Shown here piece by piece: positions 1 through 11,128 of a DNA stretch of 52,156 bases; positions within the stretch are counted from its first letter, which is position 1; the number at the start of each line of letters is the position of its first letter. The notes under the pieces were generated by a model, which was given only the letters and a program-made list of their open reading frames with translations, did not search any database and was not told where the DNA came from. A program made the translations under genes and the position numbers. Source of the stretch: Streptomyces cahuitamycinicus (GTDB lineage Bacteria; Actinomycetota; Actinomycetes; Streptomycetales; Streptomycetaceae). The stretch spans positions 1-52,156 of the forward strand of contig NZ_POUC01000011.1 in assembly GCF_002891435.1 (NCBI RefSeq), written 5' to 3'.

Positions 1-1184
1 GCGCCGCTCCGCCCCCGCCGCCGACCGTGCCCCCGGCCGAACCCGGGCAGCCCGCACGGCCCGTCGCGGGCGACGCGACCGGCTGGTCGATGGAGGAGCG
101 GCTCTACAACCAGGTGTGGGGCATGTTCGAGGACCTGGCCCGCACCACCGCCGCCTACCGCAGCGCGGCCGACTTCGCCGAGTCACGGATGGACAAGGAG
201 CTGGAGCAGGTCCTCTCCGACCCGCGCAGCCGGATCGGCGGGCAGGGAGACGCCGTCCGCGAGGCGGCCCGGGCCCGGTACGCCCAGCTCGTCGCCCAGG
301 CCCAGGAGGCCCTCGACCGGGACCTCGCGCAGCTCGCTGCCGAGGCCGACGTCGTCGAACCGGCACTGCCACCCGCGTACGCCCGCTGGGACAGCCCGGC
401 GTGGCACGCCTATCGGGTGCCGATGGAGATCCCCATGGCCCTGCGCCTGGGCGACCTCCACCTCCCCGAGGCCGACCGGATCCGCATCCCGATGCTGGTC
501 CGGCTGCCGCTGGAGCGCGGCCTGTGGATCGACAGCGGACCGGCCGGATCGTCCGACGGTTCGTTCACGGACTCCCACGCCATGAGCCGTCTCGCTCTGG
601 AGACGGCGGTCGCGCACGCGGCCCGGCTGCTCGCCGTGTACCCGGCGGGCGAGTTCACCGTCCACGTCATCGACCCGGCCGGCTCGGGGGCGCAGCCGCT
701 GGCGCCCCTCGTGCAGACCGGTGTGCTCGCGGCCCCGCCCGCGCTCGGCGCCGCCGGGGTGGCGGACGTGCTGGGCCGGCTCACCCAGCGGGTCGACCTG
801 GTGCAGATGGCGGTCCGGGGCGGCGCCGCCGACTCCCTGCCGCCCGGCTTCGACACCTCCCAGCAGCTTGTGATCGTCAACGACTTCCCGCACGGTTTCG
901 ACGACCGGGCCGTCAACCAGCTGCGCTACCTCGCCGACGAGGGCCCCGCCTTCGGCGTCCACCTGATGATGGTGGCCGACCGTGAACAGTCCTCCGGATA
1001 CGGGCCTTTGCTCGACCCGCTGTGGCGTTCGCTGCTGCGACTGACGCCGGTTGCCGACGACCACCTCGCCGACCCGTGGGTCGGTCACGCCTGGACGTAC
1101 GAGCCGTCGCTCGTGCCGCCCGGCAGCCTGATCCTCCAACAGGTGCTCTCCCAGGTGGCCACCGCCCGCACCAAGTTCTCGTAA
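1..1184 (+). CDS. TerD-family associated protein, C-terminal part (5' end outside window)
   Basis: The reading frame is open from base 3, so the gene begins before the window and only its C-terminal ~393 residues are present. They start with a Pro/Ala-rich linker, then a conserved region beginning near GWSMEERLYNQVWGMFEDLA with an alpha-helical stretch, followed by an alpha/beta region with motifs such as RIPMLVRLPLERGLWIDSG and LIVNDFPHGFDDRAVNQL. I recognise this as the C-terminal, FtsK-like segment that Streptomyces TerD (tellurium-resistance/stress) proteins carry behind an N-terminal TerD domain; the TerD domain itself is not visible here. No Walker A motif is evident in the visible part, so ATPase activity is not claimed. 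The neighbouring terC supports a Ter-type stress/metal context. The TAA stop is at 1182-1184. Confidence 0.7.
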   Translation, partial: AAPPPPPTVPPAEPGQPARPVAGDATGWSMEERLYNQVWGMFEDLARTTAAYRSAADFAESRMDKELEQVLSDPRSRIGGQGDAVREAARARYAQLVAQAQEALDRDLAQLAAEADVVEPALPPAYARWDSPAWHAYRVPMEIPMALRLGDLHLPEADRIRIPMLVRLPLERGLWIDSGPAGSSDGSFTDSHAMSRLALETAVAHAARLLAVYPAGEFTVHVIDPAGSGAQPLAPLVQTGVLAAPPALGAAGVADVLGRLTQRVDLVQMAVRGGAADSLPPGFDTSQQLVIVNDFPHGFDDRAVNQLRYLADEGPAFGVHLMMVADREQSSGYGPLLDPLWRSLLRLTPVADDHLADPWVGHAWTYEPSLVPPGSLILQQVLSQVATARTKFS

Positions 1185-1264
1185 AGCGCTCTGACCAGGA
1201 GTTTTGGCCCTTCTTTTACCAAGCGCTTTACCTGTTCTTGGTGATTGGGGTACTGTTGACGGCA

Positions 1265-1403
1265 CGGAGGGGAGTACTCCCTGTCTGCTGCGGCGTACCC
1301 GTCAATACGGATCAGGCCAGATCCCGGGGCGTCGGCCCATCCATGGGTGGAAGAGACCTCCGGCAGCGACGACGCTGACATTTGCCGTTACGACTGCCGG
1401 AGG
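1265..1403 (+). promoter_or_regulatory. yybP-ykoY manganese riboswitch upstream of terC
   Basis: The 5' strand CGGAGG (1265-1270) leads straight into the family hallmark GGGGAGTA (1269-1276). CGTCAATACGG (about 1300-1310) matches the conserved CGUCAAU segment, and GTCGG plus the CCCATCCATGGG hairpin (1331-1347) lies where the second conserved loop is expected. GACCTCCG (1355-1362) closes P1 with CGGAGG. CCTCCGGCAG (1357-1366) is also a perfect complement of CTGCCGGAGG (1394-1403), which contains the terC Shine-Dalgarno. Pairing can therefore switch between the aptamer (SD free) and the SD (blocked). Known members sense Mn2+ and often precede terC-family exporters. Confidence 0.83.
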
Positions 1404-1407
1404 CGCA

Positions 1408-2409
1408 GTGGATGTTTCCATGACCCTATGGGTCCTGACGATCGTGGGCCTCGCGGCCCTCATCGCCGTCGACTTCTTCATCGGCCGCAAGCCGCACGAC
1501 GTTTCGATCAAGGAAGCCGGGATCTGGACGGTCGTCTGGATCGTCCTGGCCGCGCTCTTCGGCGTCGGCCTGCTCCTGTTCGCCGGTGGCCAGCCCGCCG
1601 GTGAGTTCTTTGCCGGCTTCATCACCGAGAAGTCGCTCAGCGTCGACAACCTCTTCGTCTTCGTCCTGATCATGGCGAAGTTCGCGGTGCCGTCGCAGTA
1701 CCAGCAGCGTGTGCTGCTGATCGGCGTCCTCATAGCCCTGGTCCTGCGAGCGATCTTCATCGCGGCCGGTGCGGCGATCCTCGCCAGCTTCGCGTGGGTG
1801 TTCTACATCTTCGGCGCGTTCCTCATCTACACCGCCTGGAAGCTCATCCAGGAGGCCCGGGCGGACGAGGACGACGAGGACTGGGAGGAGAACAAGCTGC
1901 TCAAGGCCGCCGAGCGCCGCTTCGGTGTGGCCGACCGGTACCACGGCACCAAGCTGTGGATCGAGGAGAACGGCAAGCGGGTCATGACCCCGATGCTGGT
2001 CGTGATGCTGGCCATCGGCACCACTGACGTGCTCTTCGCCCTCGACTCCATCCCCGCGATCTTCGGTCTGACGCAGGACCCCTACATCGTTTTCACGGCC
2101 AACGCCTTCGCCCTGATGGGTCTGCGCCAGCTGTACTTCCTCATCGGCGGCCTGCTCAGGAAGCTGGTCCACCTCAGCTACGGACTGTCGATCATCCTGG
2201 GCTTCATCGGCGTCAAGCTGGTGCTGCACGCGCTGCACGAGTCCGGGGTGCACGTCCCGGAGATCAGCATTCCGGTCTCGCTCGGCGTGATCTGCGCAGT
2301 CCTGGTCGTCACCACGATCACCAGCCTGCGAGCTTCCAAGAAGCAGGCGGCGGCCGAGGCGGCGCAGGGGAAGAGCGACGGCGTCACCAAGGACAGCATC
2401 GACGTCTGA
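1408..2409 (+). CDS. terC: TerC family integral membrane protein
   Basis: A 333-aa polytopic membrane protein of the TerC/Alx family, members of which are linked to tellurite resistance and Mn2+ export. About eight or nine hydrophobic segments are visible. Family signatures are TEKSLSVDNLFVFVLIMAKF near residue 70 and GTTDVLFALDSIPAIFGLTQ near residue 205, both with conserved intramembrane Asp residues. An acidic cytoplasmic loop (ADEDDEDWEEN) lies in between and a charged C-terminal tail ends the protein. The GTG at 1408 is chosen because GGAGG lies at 1399-1403; the in-frame ATG at 1420 is the alternative. The longer frame upstream runs through the riboswitch and is rejected. A strong hairpin follows at 2448. 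Regulation is expected through the manganese riboswitch in the leader. Confidence 0.93.
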   Translation: MDVSMTLWVLTIVGLAALIAVDFFIGRKPHDVSIKEAGIWTVVWIVLAALFGVGLLLFAGGQPAGEFFAGFITEKSLSVDNLFVFVLIMAKFAVPSQYQQRVLLIGVLIALVLRAIFIAAGAAILASFAWVFYIFGAFLIYTAWKLIQEARADEDDEDWEENKLLKAAERRFGVADRYHGTKLWIEENGKRVMTPMLVVMLAIGTTDVLFALDSIPAIFGLTQDPYIVFTANAFALMGLRQLYFLIGGLLRKLVHLSYGLSIILGFIGVKLVLHALHESGVHVPEISIPVSLGVICAVLVVTTITSLRASKKQAAAEAAQGKSDGVTKDSIDV

Positions 2410-2447
2410 CCTTGTCCGGCCGCATCGGATCCAGGTGAAGCATGCTC

Positions 2448-2484
2448 AGGAGCGGTGCTCGGCGAATTGCCGACCACCGCTCCT
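2448..2484 (+). terminator. Hairpin terminator after terC
   Basis: AGGAGCGGTG (2448-2457) pairs with CACCGCTCCT (2475-2484). After a C/C mismatch the stem continues as TCGGC/GCCGA around a GAATT loop. No T-run follows, which is common in Streptomyces. Confidence 0.75.
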
Positions 2485-2547
2485 GGTGCTTGCTTGTTCC
2501 TGGGTGCGTTCCCTCCACCGGGGACGCCGAGTCCGGCTGGAGGCACC

Positions 2548-2850
2548 ATGAAATTCGTGCAGATCATCGACTTCGAGACCGATCGCCTGGAGGAGATGCG
2601 GCAGGTGATCGAGGAGGCCGGGCAACGCTCCGCCGGCCGGCCGGGCGGCCCCACCCACAGCATGCTCCTGAAGGACCGGGACCGCCCCAACCGCTATCTC
2701 GCGCTCATCGAGTTCGCATCGTTCGAGGAGGCCATGCGTAACAGTGACGATCCCGAAACCAGCCGGATGGCGGAGCGGCTGGACGCCCTCTCCCTCAACG
2801 AGCGGGTCTTCACCAACTGCGACCTCGTGGACGCCCGTGACCTCGAGTAG
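2548..2850 (+). CDS. Small conserved protein, probable dimeric alpha-beta-barrel fold
   Basis: A 100-aa protein starting MKFVQIIDFETDRLEEMRQV with GGAGG four bases upstream of the ATG. The pattern of a beta strand (KFVQIIDFE), a helix (LEEMRQVIEEAG), a strand with a Arg-Pro-Asn-Arg-Tyr turn (YLALIEFASFEEAM), then helix and strand is typical of ferredoxin-like, dimeric alpha-beta-barrel (ABM/EthD-like) proteins. These act as small oxygenases, heme or ligand binders, or have unknown roles. No catalytic residue can be assigned. It stands alone, between the terC hairpin and the antiporter gene. The fold call is an inference from the pattern; the specific function is unknown. Confidence 0.8.
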   Translation: MKFVQIIDFETDRLEEMRQVIEEAGQRSAGRPGGPTHSMLLKDRDRPNRYLALIEFASFEEAMRNSDDPETSRMAERLDALSLNERVFTNCDLVDARDLE

Positions 2851-2922
2851 CACCGCAGCACAGGTTCAGGGGCATCAGGCGACCGCAGTGCGACGCCAAT
2901 TCGCGTCTGCGACGATCACGGC

Positions 2923-4023
2923 ATGACCGCTCGGCGCAGGCCGCTCACGGCACAGTGGACGACTCTGGTTCCCCTGCTCGCGGCCGTGCTGCTGGTCTTC
3001 ACCTGGGGGCGTGATCTGCCGGCGGGGATCGTCGTGCTGGTGACGCTGGTCCTCGCGGGCGCCGTCCTGGCCGCAGTGCATCACGCCGAAGTGGTGGCCC
3101 ACCGGGTCGGGGAACCGTTCGGTTCCCTCGTGCTTGCCGTCGCCGTCACGATCATCGAGGTCGCCCTCATCGTGACCCTGATGATCGACGGCGGGGACAA
3201 GAGCGCGACCCTGGCCCGGGACACAGTCTTCGCGGCCGTGATGATCACATGCAACGGCATCGTCGGCGTGTGCCTGCTGGTCGCCTCGCTGCGGCACGGC
3301 ACAGCCGTCTTCAACCCAGAAGGCACCGGCGCCGCACTCGCGACCGTCGCAACCCTCGCCACTCTCAGCCTGGTCCTGCCGACCTTCACCACCAGCAAGC
3401 CGGGGCCGGAGTTCTCCACCGTCCAGCTGACCTTCGCGGCGCTCTCCTCGCTCGTCCTGTACGGCCTGTTCGTCACGACACAGACCCGGCGCCATCGGGA
3501 CTACTTCCTGCCGATCACCCGGCACGGCGAAGTGATCACCGACGAGGAGCACGCCGAGGCGCCGACCGCCCGTACCGCCCTGACCAGCCTGGGGCTGCTG
3601 GGCCTCGCCCTGGTCGGCGTGGTCGGTCTGGCCAAGGGGGTTTCACCGACCATCGAGTCGGGGGTGCAGGCAGCCGGACTGCCCCAGGCCGTGGTCGGCG
3701 TGATCATCGCGCTGCTGGTGCTGCTCCCGGAGACCATCGCCGCGCTGCGCTCCGCCCGCCGCGACCGGGTGCAGACCAGCCTCAACCTCGCCCTCGGCTC
3801 GGCCATGGCCAGCATCGGTCTGACCATCCCCGCCGTCGCCCTCGCCTCGGTGTGGCTGTCCGGTCCTCTGGTCCTCGGCCTGGGCGCCACCCACATGGTG
3901 CTGCTCGCCCTGACCGTGGTGGTCGCCTCGCTGACCGTGGTGCCGGGCCGGGCCACACCGCTCCAGGGCGGGGTCCACCTGGTGCTGTTCGCGGCGTACC
4001 TGGAGCTGGCGATCAACCCGTAG
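2923..4023 (+). CDS. chaA: ChaA-type calcium/proton (Na+/H+) antiporter
   Basis: A 366-aa polytopic membrane protein with about eleven hydrophobic segments. The first CaCA repeat signature, GEPFGSLVLAVAVTIIEVAL (residues about 64-83), matches the ChaA family closely, including the membrane-embedded Glu. The second repeat has LLVLLPETIAALRSARRDRVQTSLNLALGSAMA (written here across residues about 264-296, key residues PET and NLALGS). Such proteins exchange Ca2+ or Na+ for H+ across the cytoplasmic membrane. The ATG at 2923 starts MTARRRPLTAQW; no strong ribosome-binding site precedes it. The gene is transcribed towards the broken S66 gene, with about 135 bases between the converging ends. Confidence 0.88.
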   Translation: MTARRRPLTAQWTTLVPLLAAVLLVFTWGRDLPAGIVVLVTLVLAGAVLAAVHHAEVVAHRVGEPFGSLVLAVAVTIIEVALIVTLMIDGGDKSATLARDTVFAAVMITCNGIVGVCLLVASLRHGTAVFNPEGTGAALATVATLATLSLVLPTFTTSKPGPEFSTVQLTFAALSSLVLYGLFVTTQTRRHRDYFLPITRHGEVITDEEHAEAPTARTALTSLGLLGLALVGVVGLAKGVSPTIESGVQAAGLPQAVVGVIIALLVLLPETIAALRSARRDRVQTSLNLALGSAMASIGLTIPAVALASVWLSGPLVLGLGATHMVLLALTVVVASLTVVPGRATPLQGGVHLVLFAAYLELAINP

Positions 4024-4159
4024 GCGCGCGCAAACGCTCACGCACGTGTGTGCGCACCGGGCATGGCAGGAGCACGCCCGGACGGCGTGACACGAGCACA
4101 ACCGGCCGCCTCGACACCGGCATGCCCAGCCACCGCGACACGCAGGAGGCTCGGGGCCC

Positions 4160-5213
4160 TCAGTACGTGACCGTGATGCGCCGGGCGGGTCCGTCCACGC
4201 GCACGGTGCCGCCGTACGGGATCACCAGCTGCGGATCGGTGTGCCCGAAGTCCACGTCGAAGACGATCGTGGTGTCGAAGGCATGGGTCCGCATGGCACG
4301 CAGGACGGCCTCCCGCTGGTCGGCCGCGAAACGAGCGGCCTCCTCGGGGGTGTTGGGCCGCTCGAAGGACCATGTCTTCGGCCGGCCCATCAGCAGGGCC
4401 GGGAAGCGCCCCAGCAGCCCGCGTTCGCCCATGTTCCGCAGAGTGGAGAAGACCTCCGTGGCACTCGGCATGCCCTCCGAGGTCTCCAGGAGCAGCACGC
4501 CGCCGTCGTACTCCGACAGATCGTGTGCGATCTCCCGGTCGGCCATCAGCAGCCGTCCGACGATCTCCAGGCAGCCGCCCAGGTGCGGCCCTCGATGACA
4601 CGGTCTGGGTTCACCCAGGCCCAGCCGGTACCGGGCCGCGTCTCCGGCTCCGCTTCGAAGGTCGCCGGGACCGCCCAGTCCCGGTCGATGTCACGCCACC
4701 GCCCGGCGGGCCTCAGCTCGTACGTCCCCGAGGTGAACAGGGCCGCGCGCAGGGACTCGGCGGTCTGCGGATGCACGGCGCCGGGGCGGCCCAGTTCGCA
4801 CATCACGCTCCCGCCGTGGAAGCCGACGATGCCGCAGGTGCGCAGGAACGCGAGCAGATTCGTGTTGTCGCTCATCCCGAAGAACGGCTTCGGGTTGGCC
4901 TCGACCAACTCCCGGTCCAGGTAGGGCAGCACGGTGATCTGATCGTCGCCACCGATCGACGCGATGACGGCCTTGATCCCCGGGTCGGCGAAGGCGGCGT
5001 GAATGTCGTCGGCCCGCTCCCGGGGCGTGGAGCCCATCGTGCGGGTCGCCGGATACTCGACCGGCTCCAGCCCGTACTCCTTGCGGAGCCGCTCCAGGCC
5101 CAGCTCGTAGGGGAGCGGGAAGAGCCCCGGCAGGCCGGAGGACGGCCAGATCACGGCGATGCGGTCGCCGGGGGACGGCTTGGGGGATAGACCGGGCTGG
5201 TCGGGCTCGTCAT
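4160..5213 (-). pseudogene. S66 family LD-carboxypeptidase/MccF-like peptidase, two frameshifts
   Basis: Two frames together encode one complete S66 serine peptidase of about 350 aa. Frame 1 has KPSPGDRIAVIWPSSGLPGL, GGDDQ and the nucleophile motif GMSDNTNLLAF (Ser). Frame 2 (from about 4576 down) has LLLETSEG (Glu) and DFGHTDPQLVIPYGG (His), so the whole Ser-Glu-His triad is present. The break falls within VIEGRTW-GG: the C-run at 4578-4580 has three bases where four would restore GRTWGGCLEIVGRLLMADRE. Near the N-terminus the run at 5182-5186 is also one base short; six would join ATG at 5213 (MTSPTSPVYPP) to KPSPGDR. The family removes D-Ala from LD-linked muropeptides or cleaves microcin C-like adducts. 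This is either a pseudogene or two homopolymer sequencing errors. Confidence 0.85.
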
Positions 5214-5225
5214 ACCGGGAGGCTA
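5214..5225 (-). promoter_or_regulatory. Possible leaderless -10 box for the S66 gene
   Basis: On the minus strand TAGCCT (5225-5220, a TANNNT -10 box) ends six bases before the ATG at 5213 and no ribosome-binding site intervenes. This is the arrangement expected for a leaderless transcript starting at the A of ATG. Confidence 0.45.
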
Positions 5226-5245
5226 CGGTCCCGTGGTCTGCCGGT

Positions 5246-5408
5246 GCACCGTGGTGATCCGGCCTGAGGCACCGGGGCGAGGTCAACCCTCGCACCGTGA
5301 TGATCCGGCCTGCGGCCATCAGGGCGAGATCGGTGCGCGCACCGTGATGATCCGGCCTTAGGCACCGGGGCGAGATCGGTGCGCGCACCGTGATAGACCG
5401 GCTGTGAG
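5246..5408. repeat. Tandem 46-47 bp repeats upstream of aroQ
   Basis: Units begin with GCACCGTG(A/G)TGATCCGGCC at 5246, 5292 and 5339, and a decayed fourth copy begins at 5385 (GCACCGTGATAGACCGG). The spacings are 46, 47 and 46 bases. The units also share (G)GCGAGATCGGTGCGC-type ends. They fill the divergent region between the S66 gene and aroQ. Confidence 0.85.
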
Positions 5409-5455
5409 CGGCGGTCCGTCACGGGCCGCGCGACCCTGAACGGACCGGAGGAACC

Positions 5456-5929
5456 GTGCCCCGCACCCTGGCCCACGCCCCGATCATGATCCTCAACGGG
5501 CCCAACCTGAACCTCCTCGGCCAGCGTCAGCCGGAGATCTACGGCTCCGACACCCTCGCCGACGTCGAGGCACTGTGCGCCAAGGCGGCGGCCGCGCACG
5601 GCGGAACCGTCGACTTCCGCCAGTCCAACCACGAGGGCGAGCTGGTCGACTGGATCCACGAGGCGCGGCTGAACCACTGCGGCATCGTGATCAACCCCGG
5701 TGCCTACTCGCACACCTCCGTCGCCATCCTGGACGCCCTCAACACCTGCGACGGCCTGCCGGTGCTGGAGGTCCACATCTCCAACATCCACCAGCGCGAG
5801 GCGTTCCGGCACCACTCGTACGTCTCGCTGCGTGCCGACGGGGTCATCGCGGGCTGCGGCGTGCAGGGGTACGTATTCGGTGTGGAGCGCGTCGCGGTGC
5901 TGGCTGGAGCGGGCAAGGCGGACGCGTGA
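5456..5929 (+). CDS. aroQ: 3-dehydroquinate dehydratase, type II
   Basis: This 157-aa cytosolic shikimate-pathway enzyme dehydrates 3-dehydroquinate to 3-dehydroshikimate and normally forms a dodecamer. Type II signatures are intact: [17 protein letters not shown] (residues about 14-30, including the lid Arg and catalytic Tyr), [31 protein letters not shown], and [17 protein letters not shown] with the catalytic His. The GTG at 5456 is preceded by GGAGG six bases upstream. The gene is not next to other aro genes. Its promoter probably lies in the tandem-repeat region just upstream, and a short GC hairpin (5946-5963) follows the stop. Confidence 0.96.
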   Translation: MPRTLAHAPIMILNGPNLNLLGQRQPEIYGSDTLADVEALCAKAAAAHGGTVDFRQSNHEGELVDWIHEARLNHCGIVINPGAYSHTSVAILDALNTCDGLPVLEVHISNIHQREAFRHHSYVSLRADGVIAGCGVQGYVFGVERVAVLAGAGKADA

Positions 5930-6347
5930 GCCGTCGCCGGTAAGGCCCGCCGGCCTGGGCGGGTGCCCCTTACAGCCCGGCTCTGGCGGTGCCGCGCTCC
6001 AGCATCAGGCCGCCCTCCAGGCCCTGGTGCCGGGGCCGCCGGCCGAGGGCGGGGAACGACAGGCCGGCGGCCCATCCGCCCAGGAGCCGTCATCCTGCGC
6101 GGGGCTGGTATCAGTTGACTGCGCAACAAGGTTCGCGGGGAGCGCGTGTGCGACACCGGCGTGTGTGAACGATTCACACGGGGTGCGTGCGCGGTCACCC
6201 CTCAGCGCGACGGCGCCCCGCGCGCAACGCCAAGGCGCCCCGCAGGTGCAACGCGACGACGCCCCGCGAGCCCTTCACCACCGCGCAGCCACCCACCGCG
6301 CCGTGCCCGTACCTCACAGCCCGTGCCTCACAGCCCCTGCACGCGTC
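5930..6347. other. Intergenic region with several inverted repeats, no gene seen
   Basis: No convincing coding region is present. CCCGCC/GGCGGG at 5946-5963 is a short hairpin just after aroQ. GGGCCGCCGGCC (6033-6044) pairs perfectly with GGCCGGCGGCCC (6062-6073). GTGTGAA-CGA-TTCACAC (6163-6179) is a perfect 7-bp palindrome. The part from about 6180 to 6340 is low-complexity GC-rich sequence. The hairpins could end the converging aroQ and MBL transcripts. Confidence 0.6.
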
Positions 6348-7004
6348 TCACCATCCGCGTGCGTGCCACTCCGGCAGGTGCGGGCGCTCCGCGCCCAGGC
6401 TCGTGTCGTTGCCGTGCCCCGGGTAGACCCAGGTCTCGTCCGGGAGGGCGCCGAAGATCTTGGTCTCGACGTCGTGGAGGAGACTGGCGAACGCCTTCGG
6501 GTCCTTGTTGGTGTTGCCCACACCACCAGGGAACAGGCAGTCCCCGGTGAACACGTGGGGATGCCCGTGCGGGTCGTCGTAGACGAGGGCGATCGAACCG
6601 GGCGTGTGCCCGACCAGGTGGCGTGCGGTGAGTTCCACGTGCCCCACCCGGATGGTGTCGCCGTCGTCGACCGGCACGTCGGTCCGTACGGGGATGCCCT
6701 CGGCGTCCTCCCGGCCCGCGTACGTGCGGGCACCGGTGGCCGCAACCACCTCGGCGAGCGCCTGCCAGTGGTCGCCGTGCCGGTGGGTGGTGACGACGGA
6801 CGCGATGCCGTCACCACCGATCATGCCGAGCAGGGTGTCCGCCTCGTTCGCGGCGTCGATCAGCAACTGCTCGTCCGTGGCCCTGCAGCGCAGCAGATAG
6901 GCGTTGTTGTTCATCGGACCCACGGCGATCTTGGTGATCATCAGGTCCTTGAGCTCGTGCACATCGGCCGGTCCGCCGACCGTCACCTCTCCGCTGTACG
7001 TCAT
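6348..7004 (-). CDS. MBL-fold metallo-hydrolase (glyoxalase II-like)
   Basis: A 218-aa metallo-beta-lactamase-fold protein. The metal-binding THRHGDHW motif (HxHxDH) lies near residue 94. Later ligands are visible in ARHLVGHTPGS (His), FTGDCLFPGGVG (Asp) and VYPGHGNDTSLG (His), so both metal sites look complete. Proteins of this group hydrolyse thioesters such as S-lactoyl-thiols; the substrate here is unknown, and a mycothiol thioester is a reasonable guess given the upstream gene. The ATG at 7004 follows the isomerase-like gene by 10 bases, so the two are probably co-transcribed. An internal ATG near 6941 (MITKIAVGPMNNNAY), preceded by AAGGA, is a credible shorter start. Confidence 0.87.
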   Translation of the reverse strand: MTYSGEVTVGGPADVHELKDLMITKIAVGPMNNNAYLLRCRATDEQLLIDAANEADTLLGMIGGDGIASVVTTHRHGDHWQALAEVVAATGARTYAGREDAEGIPVRTDVPVDDGDTIRVGHVELTARHLVGHTPGSIALVYDDPHGHPHVFTGDCLFPGGVGNTNKDPKAFASLLHDVETKIFGALPDETWVYPGHGNDTSLGAERPHLPEWHARGW

Positions 7005-7014
7005 GCCCGCCAGC

Positions 7015-7707
7015 CTATAGCGGCGGCAACGCCGGAAGCGGGCCGCCGGCCGAGGCGAGCGCGGATCCGTCGCGGCGGCCGGCGAGCCAGCCCAGGAGGT
7101 CGGCCGGAGGGCCGGTGACCGTCACCTCGGCCCCCTGCCCGCCCGGCTTCCGTCCGGTGCTCCACGCGCGCGTACCGTCCGTGACCCGGGTGGCCGGTAC
7201 GTCGGGGTGTCCGGCGAACCGGTCGGCGAGAAAGTCGATCTCCCGCTCGGTGAACTCCGGCGGCAGGTCCTCCAGCTCGTATCCGATCCCTAGGTCCACG
7301 TGGTGCAGTTCCACCTCCACCCACCGCCGGAACGGCACCCGGGACGCGGAGTCCGTGACGCCGTTGCGCAGCTCCACCGTGCGCGACCAGTCCGCGGGAG
7401 CGTCCCCGGCCTCCTGGAAGCGGGCCGAGCTCTCGCGCAGGTCGGCGAGCTGGACGTCGAGGGCGCGGGGGGCGTCCCGCTCGATGTCGGTGTCCCGGGC
7501 CTCGCCGGAGACGTACATGGGGCGCCCTTCGAGTACGTTCACGAGGGCGTCCGCGTTGCGCGCCAGGTGGGCCAGGACATGGCCACGGCTCCAGCCGGGC
7601 AGCCGTGACGGCTGCGTCACAGACGCGTTGTCCAGCTTGCCGACTGCGCTCAGCAGCCGCTCCGTCGCGTCCCGTACAGACGCCAGGTCATGAGCGTGAT
7701 CAATCAT
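7015..7707 (-). CDS. Mycothiol-dependent maleylpyruvate isomerase family protein
   Basis: A 230-aa protein of the DinB/MDMPI fold. The N-terminal four-helix domain carries the family signature LPGWSRGHVLAHLARNADAL (residues about 38-57), whose His helps bind a divalent metal; another His pair is in VEVELHHVDLGIGYELEDLP. The C-terminal part ends in a small alpha/beta domain. True maleylpyruvate isomerases use mycothiol as cofactor, but most Streptomyces relatives have no assigned substrate, so only the family is certain. ATG at 7707 is used; only a weak ribosome-binding site precedes it. It is the first gene of a two-gene leftward unit with the MBL hydrolase and is divergent from uvrA. Confidence 0.87.
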   Translation of the reverse strand: MIDHAHDLASVRDATERLLSAVGKLDNASVTQPSRLPGWSRGHVLAHLARNADALVNVLEGRPMYVSGEARDTDIERDAPRALDVQLADLRESSARFQEAGDAPADWSRTVELRNGVTDSASRVPFRRWVEVELHHVDLGIGYELEDLPPEFTEREIDFLADRFAGHPDVPATRVTDGTRAWSTGRKPGGQGAEVTVTGPPADLLGWLAGRRDGSALASAGGPLPALPPL

Positions 7708-7868
7708 GCTGCTGACCCTAGCTCCGCCACTCCTTCGGGTGAAGGCGGTGAAGCAGTGCCGTAATTCGAAAGCACGTGCTATATGGTCGGACGTGGCGTC
7801 GGGCATGCTGGAGAGCCGGGGTTTGTTGGCAACCCGTGAATCCGACCGGCGTTGTCAGTGGCTCCCCC

Positions 7869-7912
7869 TAGTCTGAGAAAGACGGGGGCCCCGCCCCTGT
7901 CACTTCTCTCAA
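7869..7912 (+). promoter_or_regulatory. uvrA leader: -10-like box and hairpin
   Basis: TAGTCT (7869-7874) fits TANNNT but lacks a good -35 element. An imperfect hairpin follows, made of GAGAA/TTCTC, GAC/GTC and GGGGC/GCCCC between 7875 and 7908, just before the AAAGGTG ribosome-binding site. I found no GAAC-N4-GTTC LexA-type box here. Confidence 0.35.
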
Positions 7913-7929
7913 GAAAGGTGCGGACCGGC

Positions 7930-10941
<3,012 letters not shown>

Positions 10942-10953
10942 GGTGTCCCCTTG

Positions 10954-10999
10954 AACGCGCCGTGCCCCACAGGCATCGTCCTGTGGGGCACGGCGCGTT
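10954..10999 (+). terminator. Strong terminator hairpin after uvrA
   Basis: A perfect 20-bp stem (10954-10973 with 10980-10999) closes a six-base CATCGT loop, 12 bases after the uvrA stop. It should work in both directions, although the converging kinase gene ends about 200 bases further on. Confidence 0.9.
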
Positions 11000-11128
11000 C
11001 ACGTTCGGCGGGCGAGCGACAACGAGTAGGGCACGTTCCTGCGCACCTGGCGCGATGCCGTCACCCCGGCCAAGGCGGGCCCGCCGCCCGCAGGGCGCCG
11101 GGCCGCCGCCCCGGCGACCCGCGGGCGG

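Noticed and set aside
4546..5388. Programmed frameshift in the S66 gene
   Set aside because: No slippery heptamer with downstream structure is evident, and two separate single-base losses in runs are more simply explained by mutation or sequencing error.
5246..5408. CRISPR array
   Set aside because: The repeats are head-to-tail without unique spacers.
7708..7929. LexA/SOS box for uvrA
   Set aside because: No GAAC-N4-GTTC-like palindrome found between the divergent genes.
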